Source: DATKRB01 sp963794215 (lineage in GTDB: Bacteria; Actinomycetota; Acidimicrobiia; Acidimicrobiales; RAAP-2). From it: a stretch of DNA of 64,000 nt. The DNA lies in contig CAWCCQ010000009.1 of the NCBI GenBank assembly GCA_963794215.1, positions 139,653 to 203,652 of the forward strand, read 5' to 3'. Below are positions 36,321-45,774 of the stretch, piece by piece. The position numbers and the translations under genes were made by a program. Below the pieces are notes generated by a model. That model was not told the DNA's origin. It ran no database searches and saw nothing but the letters and a program-made list of their open reading frames with translations. Every line of letters begins with the position of its first letter. The first letter of the stretch is position 1.

Positions 36321-37509
36321 CCGGGGTGCCTGAGGCGGCACCGGGGGCGTCACCCGGCACCCCGGCCCGGGCTGCTCGCTCCGCCTCGTGCTTGGCGAAC
36401 ATCTGGTTGGTCGCGTTGGTCCGCTTCTCGACCAGCTCTTGTTGGACGCTGGTGATCCAGTCGTACGACCCGTGCCGATTGGCGTTCACGCCGCTGAAGT
36501 GCGGCAACACGTAGCGCGCGTAGAGCTCGTAGGAGCGCCGAGTCTGGGGCCAGTCGGCCCAGTTATTGGCCTGCAGCAACACGGCCCCGAACTCTCCTTG
36601 CTTGGCCAGCACCGCTTCGATTCGCGCGATGGCGTCGTCGGGCGTCCCGACCACTGCGATGTGGTTCTCGATCACCCAGTCGGCCGGGTCGACCCCAGCA
36701 GGGACGTGATAGCGGGGAAGGTTGTTGTTGAAGTAGGCCACGAACGCCGCGGTGCCAAAGTCGATGTTCTCCCGTGCCTGTGCGCGGGTCTCGGCCAGGT
36801 GCATAGTGAGCACCACCCGCAGCCGTCGAGGGTCCATGGTGCGCCCGTGCTCGGCGGCCACCTCGTTCGCCACGCGCCAGTTGGTGTCGAGGGCGTTGAA
36901 GCCCGCCGACTCGCCGGCAGCCACACAGAGCATCCCGAGGTCGTACTTGCCGGCGAGTCGCCCGCCAGAGGGGGTGACCGCGCTGGCCACGCAGACCTCA
37001 GGGTGCGGCTGGGTGTAGGGGAGCAGATGGGTCCGGGCGTCGCGCAGCGTGTACCACTCGGACACCTCGGAGACCACCTCGCCGCGGAGGAGGCGCAGGA
37101 TCACGTCGATCCCCTCGGCCATCCGGTCACGGGTCGTCTCGGGCTCGATCCCCATCATCAGGGCGTCGGAGGCCAACAGGCCCGGACCCACCCCGAGCAT
37201 CACCCGGCCCCGGGTCATGTGGTCGAGTTGGAGCAGCCGGTTCGCCACGTTGAGGGGATGGTGGTAGGGCAGGGAGACGACTCCGGTACCGAAGCGGATG
37301 TGCTTGGTCCGTTCGGCGGCCGCGGCGATGAAGATCTCGGGGGAATCGATTGTCTCCATGCCCCCGGAGTGGTGCTCACCGATCCACGCCTCGTCGAAAC
37401 CGAGATCGTCGAGGAGCTCGATCAGCGCCAGGTCGCGCTCGAAGCAAAGGGTGGGGTTCTCATCCAGCGCATGGAACGGGGCGAGGAAGACCCCGTGTCG
37501 AAGCTCCAT
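36307..37509 (-). CDS. LLM-class flavin-dependent monooxygenase
   Basis: A 400-residue luciferase-like enzyme. The ELRHGVFLAPFHALDENP start, FDEAWIGEHHSGGMETI, FGTGVVSLPYHHPLNVANRLLQLDHMTRGR and GVGPGLLASDALMMGI are typical of the bacterial luciferase-like, limonene-monooxygenase-like group that uses FMNH2 or F420. The C-terminal 40 residues are charged and disordered. Substrate unknown. Confidence 0.88.
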   Translation of the reverse strand: MELRHGVFLAPFHALDENPTLCFERDLALIELLDDLGFDEAWIGEHHSGGMETIDSPEIFIAAAAERTKHIRFGTGVVSLPYHHPLNVANRLLQLDHMTRGRVMLGVGPGLLASDALMMGIEPETTRDRMAEGIDVILRLLRGEVVSEVSEWYTLRDARTHLLPYTQPHPEVCVASAVTPSGGRLAGKYDLGMLCVAAGESAGFNALDTNWRVANEVAAEHGRTMDPRRLRVVLTMHLAETRAQARENIDFGTAAFVAYFNNNLPRYHVPAGVDPADWVIENHIAVVGTPDDAIARIEAVLAKQGEFGAVLLQANNWADWPQTRRSYELYARYVLPHFSGVNANRHGSYDWITSVQQELVEKRTNATNQMFAKHEAERAARAGVPGDAPGAASGTPVSPL

Positions 37510-37628
37510 CGAACTCCTCCTCGTGCTGCTTGTGGGCCGGTGTCCGAGCTGCCCCGCTGTCCGCTTTCGGCGCGCAGCCTACTCTGGGCCCGCCGTACGG
37601 ACCGGGGCGCAGCAGTGCCCGGAGGAGG

Positions 37629-38057
37629 TCAGTTGTGCAGGGCCGAAAGGGCACGCTGGCGGTCGGCGAGCGCCTTGAGGATCTTGCGGGTGATCGAGGG
37701 GGCCTCTTCGATGAGGGCGTCGAACTCGCGCGAATCGAGCACCAGCAGCTCCATGGGCTCGTCGGCCACGATGGTGGCGGTCCGAGGAGCACGGTCGAGC
37801 AGCGCCATCTCCCCGAAGAAGTCGCCCGGCCCGAAGCGGGCCACGAGCTTGCCGTCACGAAAGCACCGTGCTGATCCCGAGGTGACGAGGAAGAACTCGC
37901 GTCCGATGGCACCTTGCTTGGTGAGCGTCACGCCGGCGTCGACCTGCACGTTCGTTCCGAGCGATGCAATGCGGCGCAGCTCGGGACGCGAGCATGCCGA
38001 AAACAGCGGAACCTCGGCCAGCATCTCGAGCACCTGTCTGGGTATCCCTCCAGCCAT
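37629..38057 (-). CDS. Cyclic nucleotide-binding domain protein
   Basis: A 142-residue stand-alone cNMP-binding (Crp-type) beta-roll. VPLFSACSRPELRRIASLG, GREFFLVTSGSARCF and the phosphate-binding cassette FGEMALLDRAPRTATIVA are visible; there is no DNA-binding domain, so it is a sensor or adaptor rather than a regulator of the CRP type. A GGAAGG ribosome binding site precedes ATG 38057. Cassette residues suggest cNMP binding is possible. Confidence 0.88.
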   Translation of the reverse strand: MAGGIPRQVLEMLAEVPLFSACSRPELRRIASLGTNVQVDAGVTLTKQGAIGREFFLVTSGSARCFRDGKLVARFGPGDFFGEMALLDRAPRTATIVADEPMELLVLDSREFDALIEEAPSITRKILKALADRQRALSALHN

Positions 38058-38305
38058 CGGCTTCCTTCCTCGTCGGTTGCCATGGCCCGCCCCCTCGGGG
38101 CGCCAGGTATGACGCCGGAACGGTAGCACCGAGGAAGTGCTCGAGCCGTCCGAGCCGGACGCGTCGGACAGTGGCCGGGGGGCGGCAGCCCTTCCATGTG
38201 GTGCGCCGATCGCCGGCCACCAGTGGCCCGGCGCCACCAGTTTGGGAGGTCATCTGCCCGATATCGGGCCAGTTTCTTGCAATTTCGGACTTCGAGGTAG
38301 AACGT

Positions 38306-38587
38306 ATGGGGGTGGCCGACGTGGGGGCGAGCGAGGGCGACCTCGTGAGTCACCTGTGTCGCACCAGCGGCTTGCGGCCCGGCGAGGCGGAACGGCTGGT
38401 CGGGGAGGTCTTGGCGTACTTCTCCGAGTCGCTGGAGGAGTTCGTGCGTCGTCGGCACGGCGAACTGCAGGAAAGAGGCATGAAGAACGGGGCCATCTTC
38501 GAGGTCATCGCTCGAGAGATCCCCGAACGGCGGGTGATGCCCAGGAGACTGTCGCAGCGACAGATCCGTCGGCTCATCTACGGATGA
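38306..38587 (+). CDS. Small helical protein of unknown function upstream of glmS
   Basis: A 93-residue, Arg/Glu-rich, largely helical protein I cannot assign. Segments GLRPGEAERLVGEVLAYFSESLEEFVRRRH and the terminal LSQRQIRRLIYG look conserved rather than random. No metal motif or membrane segment. It lies 12 bases before glmS and is probably cotranscribed, so it could influence glmS expression or be a passenger. Confidence 0.65.
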   Translation: MGVADVGASEGDLVSHLCRTSGLRPGEAERLVGEVLAYFSESLEEFVRRRHGELQERGMKNGAIFEVIAREIPERRVMPRRLSQRQIRRLIYG

Positions 38588-38599
38588 AAGGCTCGAACC

Positions 38600-40429
38600 A
38601 TGTGTGGCATCGTCGGATACGTGGGGCCCCGCCCCGCCTCGCCCCTCTTGATCGAGGGCCTGGCCCGTCTCGAGTACCGGGGCTACGACTCGGCCGGTCT
38701 GGCGGTGGTGGGCGCCTCCAAGATGCGTGTGTGGAAGGCGGTCGGACGGGTCCGTGACCTGCAGGCTGCGCTGCCCAAGCGCATCGCGGGGGGTACCGGA
38801 ATCGCGCATACACGCTGGGCGACCCATGGTGCGCCCAGCCACGCCAACGCACATCCCCAGGTTGACGCCACGAACCGGGTCGCCGTGGTGCACAACGGGA
38901 TCATCGAGAACGCGAGCGAGCTGCGGGCGAAGCTCGAGGCTGACGACGTGGTATTCACCTCGGAGACCGACACCGAGGTGCTGGTCCACCTCATCTTCCG
39001 GGCGCTCAACGACGGGTGCGCTGAGCTCGAGGAGGCGGTTCGCCAGGCGCTGTCGGTCGTAAGCGGCACCTACGGCATCGCCGTCATCGACGCCGAGCAC
39101 CCCGACAGGATCGTCGCCGCGGCCAACGGCAGCCCGGTGGTGCTCGGAATTGGTGATCGCGAGATGTTCGTGGCTTCTGACGCTTCGGCCCTGGTCCGCT
39201 ACACGCGCCAGATCGTCCGCCTCGACGACGGCGAGCTTGCCCTCGTTCGAGCCGACGGGTTCCAGACCTTCACCCTCGACGCGATCCAGACCGAGAAGCA
39301 GGCCTCCTGGATCGAGCACGACGACTTCGCGTCCTACGAGAGTGACGGCCACGAGCACTTCATGCACAAGGAGATCCACGATCAGCCCCAGGCCCTGGCG
39401 CGCACCCTTCGGGGGAGGGTCAACGAGCGGTTCGCCACGGCGCACCTGGGCGGGCTGAACCTCGACGCCCGGCAGGCCCGGGCCTTCCAGCGGGTCAAGA
39501 TCCTCGGTTGTGGGTCGGCCTACTACGCCGGACAGATCGGTGCCGGGCTCATCGAGGAGCTGGCACGAATACCCGCCGACGCCGAGCCGGCGTCAGAGTT
39601 CCGCTACCGCAACCCGGTGGTCGAGCCCACGACGCTCTACGTGGCGGTCAGCCAGTCTGGTGAGACGGCCGATACCCTGCGTGCCGTCCAGGAGGTCCGG
39701 CGCAAGGGCGGGTTCGCCCTCGGGGTGGTCAACGTGGTGGGCAGCGCCATCGCCCGCGAGTGCGACGGGGGCATCTACCTGCACGCCGGACCCGAGGTGT
39801 CGGTGGCGGCGACCAAGAGCTTCACGTGCACGGCAGCGGCTCTGGCCCTGCTGGCCCTCTACCTCGGTCGGATCCGCGACCTCTCGCCTGCCGAGGGCTC
39901 GCGGATCGTCGATGCGCTCCTCAAGCTGCCCGATCAGGTCGCCGACGCGATCCAGTGCGAGAGCCAGGTGGCTGCGCTTGCCGCGCGCTACGCGGAGCAC
40001 GACAGCATGCTCTTCATCGGCCGGGTCCGAGGGTGGCCCGTCGCTCGCGAGGGGGCCCAGAAGCTCAAAGAGGTCTCCTACGTCCATGCCGAGGCCTACC
40101 AGGCATCCGAGCTCAAGCACGGCCCCCTGGCCCTCGTGGGTCCGAGTGTTCCCACCGTCGCTGTCGTTGGTGATGACGAGCTCTTCGAGAAGAACCTGGC
40201 CACCATGGCCGAGATCAAGGCCAGGCGGGGCCCGATCCTGGCGATCACCCATCACGACGTGCCCGCCGAACTGGCCGACGACGTTGTCTCGGTGCCCAAG
40301 AGCGAGCGGGAGCTCGATGGGATTCTGCTCAGCATTCCCCTCCAGTTACTCGCCTACTACGCGGCCATCGCTCGTGGCAACGAGGTGGACCGACCCCGCA
40401 ATCTGGCCAAGAGTGTGACGGTCGAGTAG
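38600..40429 (+). CDS. glmS: Glutamine-fructose-6-phosphate aminotransferase (isomerizing) GlmS
   Basis: Makes glucosamine-6-phosphate, the entry to UDP-GlcNAc, cell wall and amino-sugar polymers. Full-length at 609 residues: Cys2 glutaminase nucleophile (MCGIVGYVG), LARLEYRGYDSAG, HTRWATHG and HNGIIEN in the N-terminal half; SIS domains with ILGCGSAYYAG, VSQSGETADTL and the C-terminal KELDGIL-like SERELDGILLS, ending AKSVTVE. Directly after the TAG stop begins a hexanucleotide tandem repeat. It may supply amino sugar for the glycan genes downstream. Confidence 0.96.
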   Translation: MCGIVGYVGPRPASPLLIEGLARLEYRGYDSAGLAVVGASKMRVWKAVGRVRDLQAALPKRIAGGTGIAHTRWATHGAPSHANAHPQVDATNRVAVVHNGIIENASELRAKLEADDVVFTSETDTEVLVHLIFRALNDGCAELEEAVRQALSVVSGTYGIAVIDAEHPDRIVAAANGSPVVLGIGDREMFVASDASALVRYTRQIVRLDDGELALVRADGFQTFTLDAIQTEKQASWIEHDDFASYESDGHEHFMHKEIHDQPQALARTLRGRVNERFATAHLGGLNLDARQARAFQRVKILGCGSAYYAGQIGAGLIEELARIPADAEPASEFRYRNPVVEPTTLYVAVSQSGETADTLRAVQEVRRKGGFALGVVNVVGSAIARECDGGIYLHAGPEVSVAATKSFTCTAAALALLALYLGRIRDLSPAEGSRIVDALLKLPDQVADAIQCESQVAALAARYAEHDSMLFIGRVRGWPVAREGAQKLKEVSYVHAEAYQASELKHGPLALVGPSVPTVAVVGDDELFEKNLATMAEIKARRGPILAITHHDVPAELADDVVSVPKSERELDGILLSIPLQLLAYYAAIARGNEVDRPRNLAKSVTVE

Positions 40430-40430
40430 A

Positions 40431-40487
40431 GGTCTAGGTCTAGGTCTAGGTCTAGGTCTAGGTCTAGGTCTAGGTCTAGGTCTAGGT
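40431..40487. repeat. Hexanucleotide tandem repeat (GGTCTA)9
   Basis: Nine perfect GGTCTA units (40431-40484) plus a partial unit, beginning one base after the glmS stop codon. Each unit holds CTAG, a tetranucleotide that is rare in most bacterial genomes. In the glmS frame the repeat reads Arg-Ser repeatedly. It sits between convergent glmS and the epimerase gene. Confidence 0.97.
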
Positions 40488-40528
40488 GGAGGGTGGGGCT
40501 CGCTTTTGACGTGCTACCGGGTGGAGTG

Positions 40529-41470
40529 TCAGCGGTACGACGCGGGGGAGACCGAGTGCCAGAGGGATTCGAGCGCGTCGTGCACCGTGTAACGAGGGCT
40601 CCAGCCGAGCCGAGCCCGGATCGCGGTGATGTCCGCCTGCTGCCAAAAGACGTGCGAGGGGCGTCCTGGACGTACGCGTGATTCGCGGATGGCGCCGTCG
40701 TAGCCGGCGAGCTCGGCGAGCTCGGTCACGAATGCCCTGGTGAGAATGGCCTCACCCCGCCCCACGTTGAACACGGTCGCCTCGTTCACCGTGGTGGCCG
40801 CGGCCATCAGGAGGGCCCAGGCCACGTCCCGCACATCGACGACGTCCCGATAGGTGGTGAGTGGTCCGAAGTCCACCACCTGTTCGCCGGCGAGCAGTGC
40901 GTCGCGGATGGTGGCGGCCGCCCGCCCAGCGATGCTGGTGAGGGGCGAGCCCGCGCCCACCGGGTCGAACACCCGCAGGACGATGGCGTGAATCCGGCCC
41001 TCTTCGGTGGCCGAACAGATGGCCTCGGTCCCTTCGAGCTTGGTGATCCCGAAATCCCCGACCGGGTGGCAGCGCGCCGACTCGGGGATGGGCAGCCCGG
41101 CTTCTTGGACCCCGTACTCGGCTGCCGCCCCGACGTGGACCAGTCGAGCCGGGCCGTACTCCTCCAATGCCTGGACGAGCTTGTCGGGTACCAGGACGTT
41201 GGCGGCACGTAGGTCCGACGGTGTGCCCGAGGTCGCACCCACGCAGTTGACGATCGCATCGGGCCGAACGAGTGACAACAGGGTCCGGATCTCGCGGGCC
41301 GAGGCGCGCACAACGTCGAAGGACAGCCACCGGTCGAGGCCCGGAGTTCCCGCCTCGGGCAGCCGCCGGGCCACGTACACCCCGTCGCCGAGCACCGGAT
41401 GTTGTTCGAGCAGGCTCCTCACGCTGGACCCCAAGAACCCGCTGGCCCCCAACACGAGCACGGTGCTCAT
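40529..41470 (-). CDS. NAD-dependent epimerase/dehydratase (nucleotide-sugar type)
   Basis: Extended SDR of 313 residues with TVLVLGASGFLGSSV near the N-terminus, VNCVGATSGTPSDL, and ALEEYGPARLVHVGAAAEYG with the catalytic Tyr and Lys in GDFGITKLEG. It is one of a minus-strand set with a sugar nucleotidyltransferase, membrane protein and glycosyltransferase, so the substrate is probably an NDP-sugar. The residue before the usual YxxxK Tyr is Phe (F-G-I-T-K), so the catalytic Tyr is replaced by Phe; activity may differ. Confidence 0.82.
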   Translation of the reverse strand: MSTVLVLGASGFLGSSVRSLLEQHPVLGDGVYVARRLPEAGTPGLDRWLSFDVVRASAREIRTLLSLVRPDAIVNCVGATSGTPSDLRAANVLVPDKLVQALEEYGPARLVHVGAAAEYGVQEAGLPIPESARCHPVGDFGITKLEGTEAICSATEEGRIHAIVLRVFDPVGAGSPLTSIAGRAAATIRDALLAGEQVVDFGPLTTYRDVVDVRDVAWALLMAAATTVNEATVFNVGRGEAILTRAFVTELAELAGYDGAIRESRVRPGRPSHVFWQQADITAIRARLGWSPRYTVHDALESLWHSVSPASYR

Positions 41471-41471
41471 G

Positions 41472-42233
41472 TCACGCGAGGAATGAGTGGCTCTGGGCCA
41501 ACGGCGCATCCCAGCCGGCGTCGCCGGCCTCTCCGGGTCGTCCGATGTCGAGCCAGTAGCCGTCGAACTGGTAGGTCGACGGCGGGGCGCCCCGCTCGAT
41601 GAGATCCAGCATGAGCTCGTCGAAGCCGATGGGCAGCCCACCGCCGTAGGGCCGGAGCGTCTCCCTCGACACCGCGTACACCCCCATGCTGACCGAGTAG
41701 CTCAAAACGGACAGCTCGGCGAAGTTGTCGAAGTGCTGACCTGGGAAATCGAGCGCGCCGGGTTCCACCTGGTGCTCTCGCTGGTAGGTGGCGACGGTGA
41801 GGGGGGCGCCAGACCGGATGTGGTGGGCCAGCAGCTCGTGGAAGTCGAGGTTGGTGAGGATGTCGCCGTTCATCACGATGAAGTGCTCGGGCAGCTCGTC
41901 GATCATCCGCAGCACCGGCCGGATCGTCCCGGGGGGACAGTCCTCGTGCACGAAGTCCACGTCGATGCCCCATTGAGAGCCGTCACCGATGAACGCCCGA
42001 ACGATCTGGCCCAGGCTGCCGATGGCCAAGGTGGCCTTGGCGAACCCCTGGTCGCTCAACTGGCGCAGAACGACCTCGAGCACAGACTGCTCGTCCCCGA
42101 CTGGGACCAGCGGTTGGGGGAGCAGCGTCGTGTACGGACGAAGCCGCACGCCCTTGCCGCCCGCCAGGATCACTGCCTCGGGTGAGTCGAGCGCGTGTTG
42201 GCCACGCCGGCTGGAGTGGTGTGCGACGTCCAT
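41472..42233 (-). CDS. Sugar nucleotidyltransferase (NDP-sugar pyrophosphorylase-like)
   Basis: A 253-residue transferase with VILAGGKGVRLRPYTTLLPQPLVPVGD (the nucleotide-binding motif, here with QPL for the usual KPL), FIVMNGDILTNLDF metal site and FDGYWLDIGRP. The KP-to-QP change at the signature lysine is unusual. GGGGAGG precedes ATG 42233. The stop is one base before the epimerase start. Probable role: activated sugar for the Pel-like polymer. Confidence 0.88.
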   Translation of the reverse strand: MDVAHHSSRRGQHALDSPEAVILAGGKGVRLRPYTTLLPQPLVPVGDEQSVLEVVLRQLSDQGFAKATLAIGSLGQIVRAFIGDGSQWGIDVDFVHEDCPPGTIRPVLRMIDELPEHFIVMNGDILTNLDFHELLAHHIRSGAPLTVATYQREHQVEPGALDFPGQHFDNFAELSVLSYSVSMGVYAVSRETLRPYGGGLPIGFDELMLDLIERGAPPSTYQFDGYWLDIGRPGEAGDAGWDAPLAQSHSFLA

Positions 42234-42247
42234 GGCCTCCCCTTTCC

Positions 42248-43768
42248 TCACGCGTAGCTGAACGGCATGCGCACGACACGGCGGGCCGTCCACAGGAGAT
42301 TGGCGAGGACCGTGGAGATGGCGACCACGGTGATCAGCTCGACCATGCCGTACCCGGTCAGGGCCATCGTGTGGGCGGTCAGGAGGACGGCCAAGAAGAC
42401 CGCCAGCCCGGTCGCCCATCCCCGCAGGACCAGGTCGATCCGCAGGCACGCCGCCAGGACCAGCCCGACGAAGAACACCAGTCCGAGCTCGTTGTCGGCG
42501 ACGAGCAGCGCGACCGGCACGTGCTCGTGGTGACTCACGATGACCCCGAGCACGACGGCACTCACGCAGACGAGGGACAGGGCATACCAGCCGAGTGACC
42601 GAAGGAAGATCCGGATGGCGAGCGAGTTGAACTGCCCGAGCTCAGGCGTCCGACCCATGGCGACGACGGCCCGGGCCCGGAACGAGCGCAGCTGCCACTC
42701 GAGGACGCCGAGGGTCACGACGACCGGATAGGCCACGAGACTGACCAGGGCATTCTGGCTGGACTCGTGAGAGGCGAGCACCGCAATGACCGAGATCGCG
42801 AGGCCCGAGCTGACGCCCGTGCCGAAGTACCGGGCGACGAGCAGCCACTCCGATCGGCTCAAGTGGAACCGGTGCCACCATCGCAGCGGTGCGTGGCGAA
42901 GTGACGCGATGACGATGACGCCCATGGTGGCCACCATGACCCCGGCCACAGCGTGCCCAGGGATCGTGACCGGCCATCCGTTGAAGTAGACGATCGAGAC
43001 GAGGATGCACGGGGTCAACGCGATGGTCGCCAAGACCAGCTCCTCGTAGAGGAGGAGAACGCCGAACGCGCTCACGTAGAGGGCGAACAGGGCGACGACC
43101 ACCACGTTCGCCCAACTGCCACCGAGCAGCCAATTGCCGGCCAGGCAGAGGCCGGCCCCGACGACGACGGCGGTGATCGCTCCCCAGGCCGCTACGAGCC
43201 CAGGTTGCCGGCCGCGGTTCTTCATGGCGTGCCCGGCGGCGGACAACCCCTGACTGAGGGCCCAACCCCAGGTAAGCGCCAGGGCGGCGGTCCACCAGGA
43301 CAGGTGGACCCCAGCTCCTCTGATCGCGGCAGCGATGGTCAGGCTCTGGAGCGCGAAGACCAGACCTCGGACCAGGTCGCTCTTGGAACCTGCCGCGCGG
43401 GTCGGTGCTTGGGACTTGGGCGGGGCGAGCCGGAAGGGGGTGGACTCGAACAGCGCTTGTGCGAGGTGGAACAGATCAGGTTGCCGGAAGCGGTCCCGCG
43501 CGATCCGATTCGAGATCCCACACGCCTCGAGGGTCGCCGCCACCTCGAGAGGGTCGACGGCGGTGGCAGCCACCTCGAGCACCCGATCCGGAAGTGCCTC
43601 GAGGAGGTCGAGGTCCAGCCCCGGTAAACCGTCGAGGTCCATGGCCGGCCCGGTGGACGCGTGGGTCCCGTCCGTCGCCCATTCCGATTCGGTGTCGGTG
43701 AAGCGGACAGGTGAACCGTTGGGCTGGAGTCCCTGCCCATCGTGATCGGTCGGGACGAGACGGCTCAT
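42248..43768 (-). CDS. Polytopic membrane protein, putative polysaccharide export component
   Basis: A 506-residue protein with a ~130-residue hydrophilic, acidic N-terminus (LDGLPGLDLDLLEALPDRVLE...) and about 11 transmembrane helices thereafter. No known catalytic motif is visible. Its start overlaps the PelF-like stop (ATGA), so it should function with that glycosyltransferase. It may be the local counterpart of PelG or another transporter, but I do not see a PelG signature. Call based on topology and position only. Confidence 0.65.
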   Translation of the reverse strand: MSRLVPTDHDGQGLQPNGSPVRFTDTESEWATDGTHASTGPAMDLDGLPGLDLDLLEALPDRVLEVAATAVDPLEVAATLEACGISNRIARDRFRQPDLFHLAQALFESTPFRLAPPKSQAPTRAAGSKSDLVRGLVFALQSLTIAAAIRGAGVHLSWWTAALALTWGWALSQGLSAAGHAMKNRGRQPGLVAAWGAITAVVVGAGLCLAGNWLLGGSWANVVVVALFALYVSAFGVLLLYEELVLATIALTPCILVSIVYFNGWPVTIPGHAVAGVMVATMGVIVIASLRHAPLRWWHRFHLSRSEWLLVARYFGTGVSSGLAISVIAVLASHESSQNALVSLVAYPVVVTLGVLEWQLRSFRARAVVAMGRTPELGQFNSLAIRIFLRSLGWYALSLVCVSAVVLGVIVSHHEHVPVALLVADNELGLVFFVGLVLAACLRIDLVLRGWATGLAVFLAVLLTAHTMALTGYGMVELITVVAISTVLANLLWTARRVVRMPFSYA

Positions 43769-45329
43769 GGCGTCCCCTCACCGACGAGCACAAGCTCAGG
43801 TCGGGTGGGGGCGTCGGGGCTGTAGGTGCTCGGCAGGAGGACCAGCCGGCTTCGCTCCTCGACGGGCGGCTCGACCAGCCGGGTGTAGAGGCTTCGGTAC
43901 TTGTCGAGGCTGCGCTCGGCGGTGAACAACGCGAACACCCGGCGCCGCCCCGCCTCGCCGAGCGAAAGGCGACGCACGGGCTCGCTCAGCAGCGCCAGGC
44001 AGGCGCGGGCGAGCTCCCCGGGGCTCCTCGGTGCAACCAGCACGCCGGCGTCACCGACGGCCTCGCGGATGCCGCCCACGTCGGTGGCGATCACGGGGCG
44101 CCCCGAGGCCATGGCCTCGAGAACGGCGAAGGGGAAACCCTCAGAGATACTGGTGAGCAGGACCACCTGGCCCTGTTGGTAGGTGTCGGCCAGTTGGTCG
44201 GGGCAACCTGCCCGCAGAAGCGAGCGGCGTCCTCCACCCCGAGCTGCTGGGCCAGGGTGCGGCACCACTGGGCGTACTCGGGCTCCCCGTCGGGCCCGTA
44301 GATGTCCAAGGTGGCCGCCGGCACCACGGTGCGGACGAGGGCGAAGGCCCGCAGCAGGGTCTCGACGTCTTTGATCTCGTCGATCCGCCCCAGCCAGACC
44401 AGGCTCGGGGTGGTCGGCTCGGGTGGGGGCGGGGGGAACTGGTCGGGCTCTACCCCGTTGTAGACCGGACGGATTCTGAGCCCCTCGGCCCCGCTCGCCT
44501 GCTCCCAGAGACGGTTGTAGTTGCACACCGGCACGATGAGATCGGCCCCCTCGTAGGCGGCCTCGGTCAGGCGGGCAAAGAAGCGCAGCACGAGGGCCCG
44601 CACGTGGTGGGGGAGCGACCCGGGCGGGTAGGCCAAGAGCCGCTCACGCAGGTACAAGCCGTGCTCGCCCAGCAAGAACGGGGTCCCCGCCTCGGCCTTG
44701 GCCACGAGGGCGGGCAGGGCGCCGAGCCCACCCGATACACAGTGGCAGAGCTCGGCGTCGGGCACCGGCGAGCCCAACGGCCGCAAGAAGTGCTCGACGA
44801 GCACCAAGGCTTCGAGCGCGTCGCGCACGGTCGGAGCGGGAATGGCCTCGCCCCGACCCGACGGCGCCCCGCCCATGGCGCCCAACATGAGCTCGACCGC
44901 CTCAGGGGTGGCAAAGCCCCGAGCCAGGGCACCCGAGCGGGCCGGCTCGACCAGCTCGAGCAGGCAGGCCCCGAAGGCCCCCGGGGCGGACCCCTCCGCA
45001 CAGAGCAGCCCGAAGAGCCGGGCGAGCAGCGGGGCCATGGCCCGTCCAGAGCGGGACGTGGGTGTGCGCGGGGTCCCGAGCGCCCAGAGCGGCACGGCCA
45101 CCACGTCGGTCACGTTGGGGGGCAGCGACCAGGCGAGCGGCTCGTTACCCGCAGCGACCAGCGCGTGTATCGAGAAGCGGTGGTCGGCCAGCAGGCGCAC
45201 CACTTGGTCGCACCAGACGCTCACGCCGCCGCGGTAGTAGGGATAGGTCCCCTCGGTGATCATGGCCACGTGCCGAGCACCTTCGTAGTGCTCGACGGGC
45301 GATGGGGGGACCGCCCCGCCGAAGATCAT
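43765..45329 (-). CDS. pelF: PelF-like GT4 glycosyltransferase, frameshifted
   Basis: Cytosolic glycosyltransferase, 521 residues after correction. The N-terminal DUF3492 region (VAMITEGTYPYYRGGVSVWCDQVV) is the PelF hallmark; the GT-B core follows with IRPVYNGVEPDQF, LVWLGRIDEIKDVETLLRAF and, in another frame, TSISEGFPFAVLEAMASGRPVIATDVGGIREAVGD. One extra G/C in the run at 44200-44203 (one C missing on the coding strand) joins them. PelF uses UDP-GlcNAc/GalNAc-type donors in Pel synthesis. Here it lies with sugar-nucleotide genes; a polymerase-type PelG gene was not identified. Confidence 0.87.
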
Positions 45330-45774
45330 CTCGCTCCTTTTCCACCGCGATCCCGCGCAGCCCCCATCGGAGACGAACGCAGGGCCGTACAGGGTCGTAA
45401 GTGGTTCTGCGTCGCCAAATGGGGCGTTTCAGCACAACGTACGGGAGGCTCGGGGAAGCGAACACCCTGGATTTACCGCTCAGGGCCCAAAGGCCGCTTG
45501 AGCCCGACCCTCGTAAGTCCTGAGCCAAACCCTCTATTTTTCTCCCGCCATCCCTCGCGTGACTTGGCAATCATCCCCGGGTGGGCGGACGAGCCACGTG
45601 CGGCACCGTCGCGCCACCTCGTGCCGGCGGCCCATCGACGTTGCCATCGGGCAAAGCTACAAGGGCCACCCGACGCGCGGGCGGACCGTGGCGGGTGAGC
45701 CAAGAGGAGGCTGGCGGGTGCGCAGCCGCCAGACCCGACCCGACGGACGGTCAGACGCCCTCGGGAACAGGAGC
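45330..45774. promoter_or_regulatory. Upstream region of the PelF operon with a hairpin
   Basis: About 445 bases without a credible gene, between the LuxR-type gene's end and the PelF start (both minus strand). On the plus strand, GCTCAGG (45478-45484) and CCTGAGC (45519-45525) form a dyad enclosing a C/G-rich segment with GGGC/GCCC inner pairing, about 150 bases before the PelF start. It could be a leader structure or operator. Downstream of it (plus-strand order) is a T-rich stretch, CTATTTTTCTC, near 45533-45543. Confidence 0.4.

Noticed and set aside
40431..40487. Telomere-like or CRISPR repeat
   Set aside because: The unit is six bases with no spacers and lies internally between two genes with normal sequence on both sides; it is a simple microsatellite.
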